Shown here in pieces: positions 62,690-64,000 of a stretch of DNA of 64,000 bases (position 1 is the first letter of the stretch; the number at the start of each line of letters is the position of its first letter). The notes below the pieces were generated by a model that ran no database searches, was not told where the DNA came from, and saw only the letters and a list, made by a program, of their open reading frames with translations. The position numbers and the translations under genes were made by a program. The stretch is from Prevotella sp. Lineage in GTDB: Bacteria; Bacteroidota; Bacteroidia; Bacteroidales; Bacteroidaceae. The DNA lies in assembly GCA_017458125.1 (NCBI GenBank), contig JAFTGB010000066.1:1-64000 (forward strand), written 5' to 3'.

Positions 62690-64000
62690 ATGCAAAACAA
62701 AGGAATTGTAAAATTTGTCGCAATCGTTCTGATACTCGTTTGCTGCTTCTACCTTTCCTTCTCGTTCGTGACGCGCCACTACGAAAGTAAGGCTGCTGCC
62801 ATGAGTGAGGAGGCAGGACAGGAGTATCTCGACTCTATCATGAACGAGAAAGTGTACTGCGGAATCTACTCGTTCAAGCAGTGCCGCGAGATGGAGATTG
62901 GCCTGGGTCTTGACCTGAAGGGCGGTATGAACGTTATTCTTGAAGTGTCGGTCCCCGACGTCATCGATGTGCTGGCCGACCACAAGAGCGATGCCACCTA
63001 CCGCAAGTCGATGGAGGAGGCCAAGAAGGAAGAGGAGACCAGTCAGGACGACTTTATCTCCCTGTTCATCAAGTATTGGAAACAGAACGCCAACGGTCGC
63101 CCCTTGGCAGCCATCTTTGCCACTCAGCAGATGAAGGGCAAGGTGAGCACGTCGTCGACCGACGCCGAGGTGGAGCGCGCACTGCGTGCCGAGGTGCAGT
63201 CGGCTGTCGACAACTCGTTCAACGTGGTTCGCAACCGTATTGATAAGTTCGGCGTCGTTCAGCCGAACATCCAGAAGCTGGAAGGCCAGTCGGGCCGCAT
63301 CATGGTGGAGATGCCTGGCGTGAAGGAGCCTGAGCGCGTGCGCAAGCTGCTGCAAGGCTCTGCCAACCTTGAGTTCTGGGAGACCTACAATTCACAGGAG
63401 ATTTATCCGCTGCTGGCTCAGCTGAACCAGAAGTATGCTGCCATGGGTGGCAATGCTGCCGCCGCAGCAGACACCACTGCCGCTGCTGCGGACACCACAG
63501 CCGTGGCTGCCGTGGCTACTGATTCCGTCGCCAGCAAGTCGGCCAACGAGCTGGCTGCCAAGCTGGCCAAGAAGGACAGCCAGGTGAAGGACGCCAAGGC
63601 CAAGGCTGAGGCTCTGAAGCTGAACCCGCTGTTCGCCGTCTTCCAGCCCATTCCCCAGGGTCTGGCCATCGTCGGCTATGCCAACGCCCGCGATACTGCT
63701 GACGTCAACAAGGTCATCTATAGCGACATCGCTGCCCAGGTGCTGCCTGCCGAGTGCAAGCTGCGCTGGGGTGCCAAGCCCGAGGACTTCGGTGGCGAGA
63801 GCACCCGTGGCGACGTCTTCGCCCTGTATGCTCTGAAGATTACCGAGCCTAACGGCCGCGCTCCGTTAGAGGGTGACGTCATCACCAGCTCGAAAGACGA
63901 CTTCGACCAGATGGGTCATCCCTCGGTGTCCATGCAGATGAACTCCGACGGTGCCCGCCGCTGGAGCCAGATTACGAAGCAGAACATCGGCCGTGGCGTA
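62690..64000 (+). CDS. secDF: Protein translocase subunit SecDF, partial at 3' end
   Basis: Drives the late steps of Sec export using the proton motive force. The visible 437 residues are the SecD half: an N-terminal membrane helix (VKFVAIVLILVCCFYLSFSFV), the signature GLGLDLKGGMNVILEV, the P1 domain (VVRNRIDKFGVVQPNIQ, RIMVEMPGV), and STRGDVFALYALK. An Ala/Thr/Asp-rich insertion (about residues 245-305) interrupts P1, as known in Bacteroidota. The gene runs off the right edge of the window. Confidence 0.95.
   Translation, partial: MQNKGIVKFVAIVLILVCCFYLSFSFVTRHYESKAAAMSEEAGQEYLDSIMNEKVYCGIYSFKQCREMEIGLGLDLKGGMNVILEVSVPDVIDVLADHKSDATYRKSMEEAKKEEETSQDDFISLFIKYWKQNANGRPLAAIFATQQMKGKVSTSSTDAEVERALRAEVQSAVDNSFNVVRNRIDKFGVVQPNIQKLEGQSGRIMVEMPGVKEPERVRKLLQGSANLEFWETYNSQEIYPLLAQLNQKYAAMGGNAAAAADTTAAAADTTAVAAVATDSVASKSANELAAKLAKKDSQVKDAKAKAEALKLNPLFAVFQPIPQGLAIVGYANARDTADVNKVIYSDIAAQVLPAECKLRWGAKPEDFGGESTRGDVFALYALKITEPNGRAPLEGDVITSSKDDFDQMGHPSVSMQMNSDGARRWSQITKQNIGRGV

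Overview
The window looks like a chromosome segment of a Bacteroidota, most likely a Prevotellaceae-type Bacteroidales (inference). The reasons are the gene content (type IX secretion genes porU and porV, a TonB receptor with pnuT/TPP control, a fused secDF, CKDYDDD-type giant lipoproteins) and the promoters. At least fifteen intergenic sites match the Bacteroidota -7 element TAnnTTTG, usually TACCTTTG, TATCTTTG or TATATTTG. Coding GC is high and intergenic GC is low. Layout: bases 1-11424 and 17156-28579 are mirror images (paired coordinates always sum to 28580) and every ORF is conserved letter for letter in both arms. Each arm carries a GH13 alpha-amylase, two glycosyltransferases, a strongly structured candidate ncRNA, ispF, porV, porU, a FAH-family hydrolase and a secreted YD-repeat-like protein. 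The 5.7-kb spacer holds a small lipoprotein and a 1439-residue coiled-coil surface lipoprotein, flanked by palindromic interspersed repeats. The arms end exactly at a 33-bp inverted repeat, so the duplication is either a recent hairpin-seeded inverted duplication or an assembly fold-back; sequence alone cannot decide. From 28.6 kb on the sequence is single copy: comF-recX-prmC-lipoprotein operon; ribD against rnhA; argS; a thiamine salvage operon (TPP riboswitch, TonB receptor, pnuT, thiN); an eight-gene aryl-acid/2-oxoacid operon (iorA, iorB, aminotransferase, porin, Na+ symporter, two phenylacetate-CoA ligases, ACT protein) facing a thioesterase; pyrE, SRPBCC protein, argH and a Rieske-like lipoprotein; small membrane proteins; two tandem HU-like genes and tRNA-Leu(TAA); a TPR lipoprotein, a degenerate thioredoxin-like lipoprotein and a large AsmA-like protein; an SDR; HU; rhomboid and EEP-family genes; and the start of secDF running off the right edge. 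Recurring theme: many intergenic gaps hold short low-complexity words arranged as near-tandem copies and usually as inverted pairs. In several places they supply start codons, stop codons or even a signal peptide. The most noteworthy items are the giant inverted duplication, the candidate ncRNA with three GNRA-capped hairpins, the word-repeat hairpins, and the arylacetate/indolepyruvate cluster.
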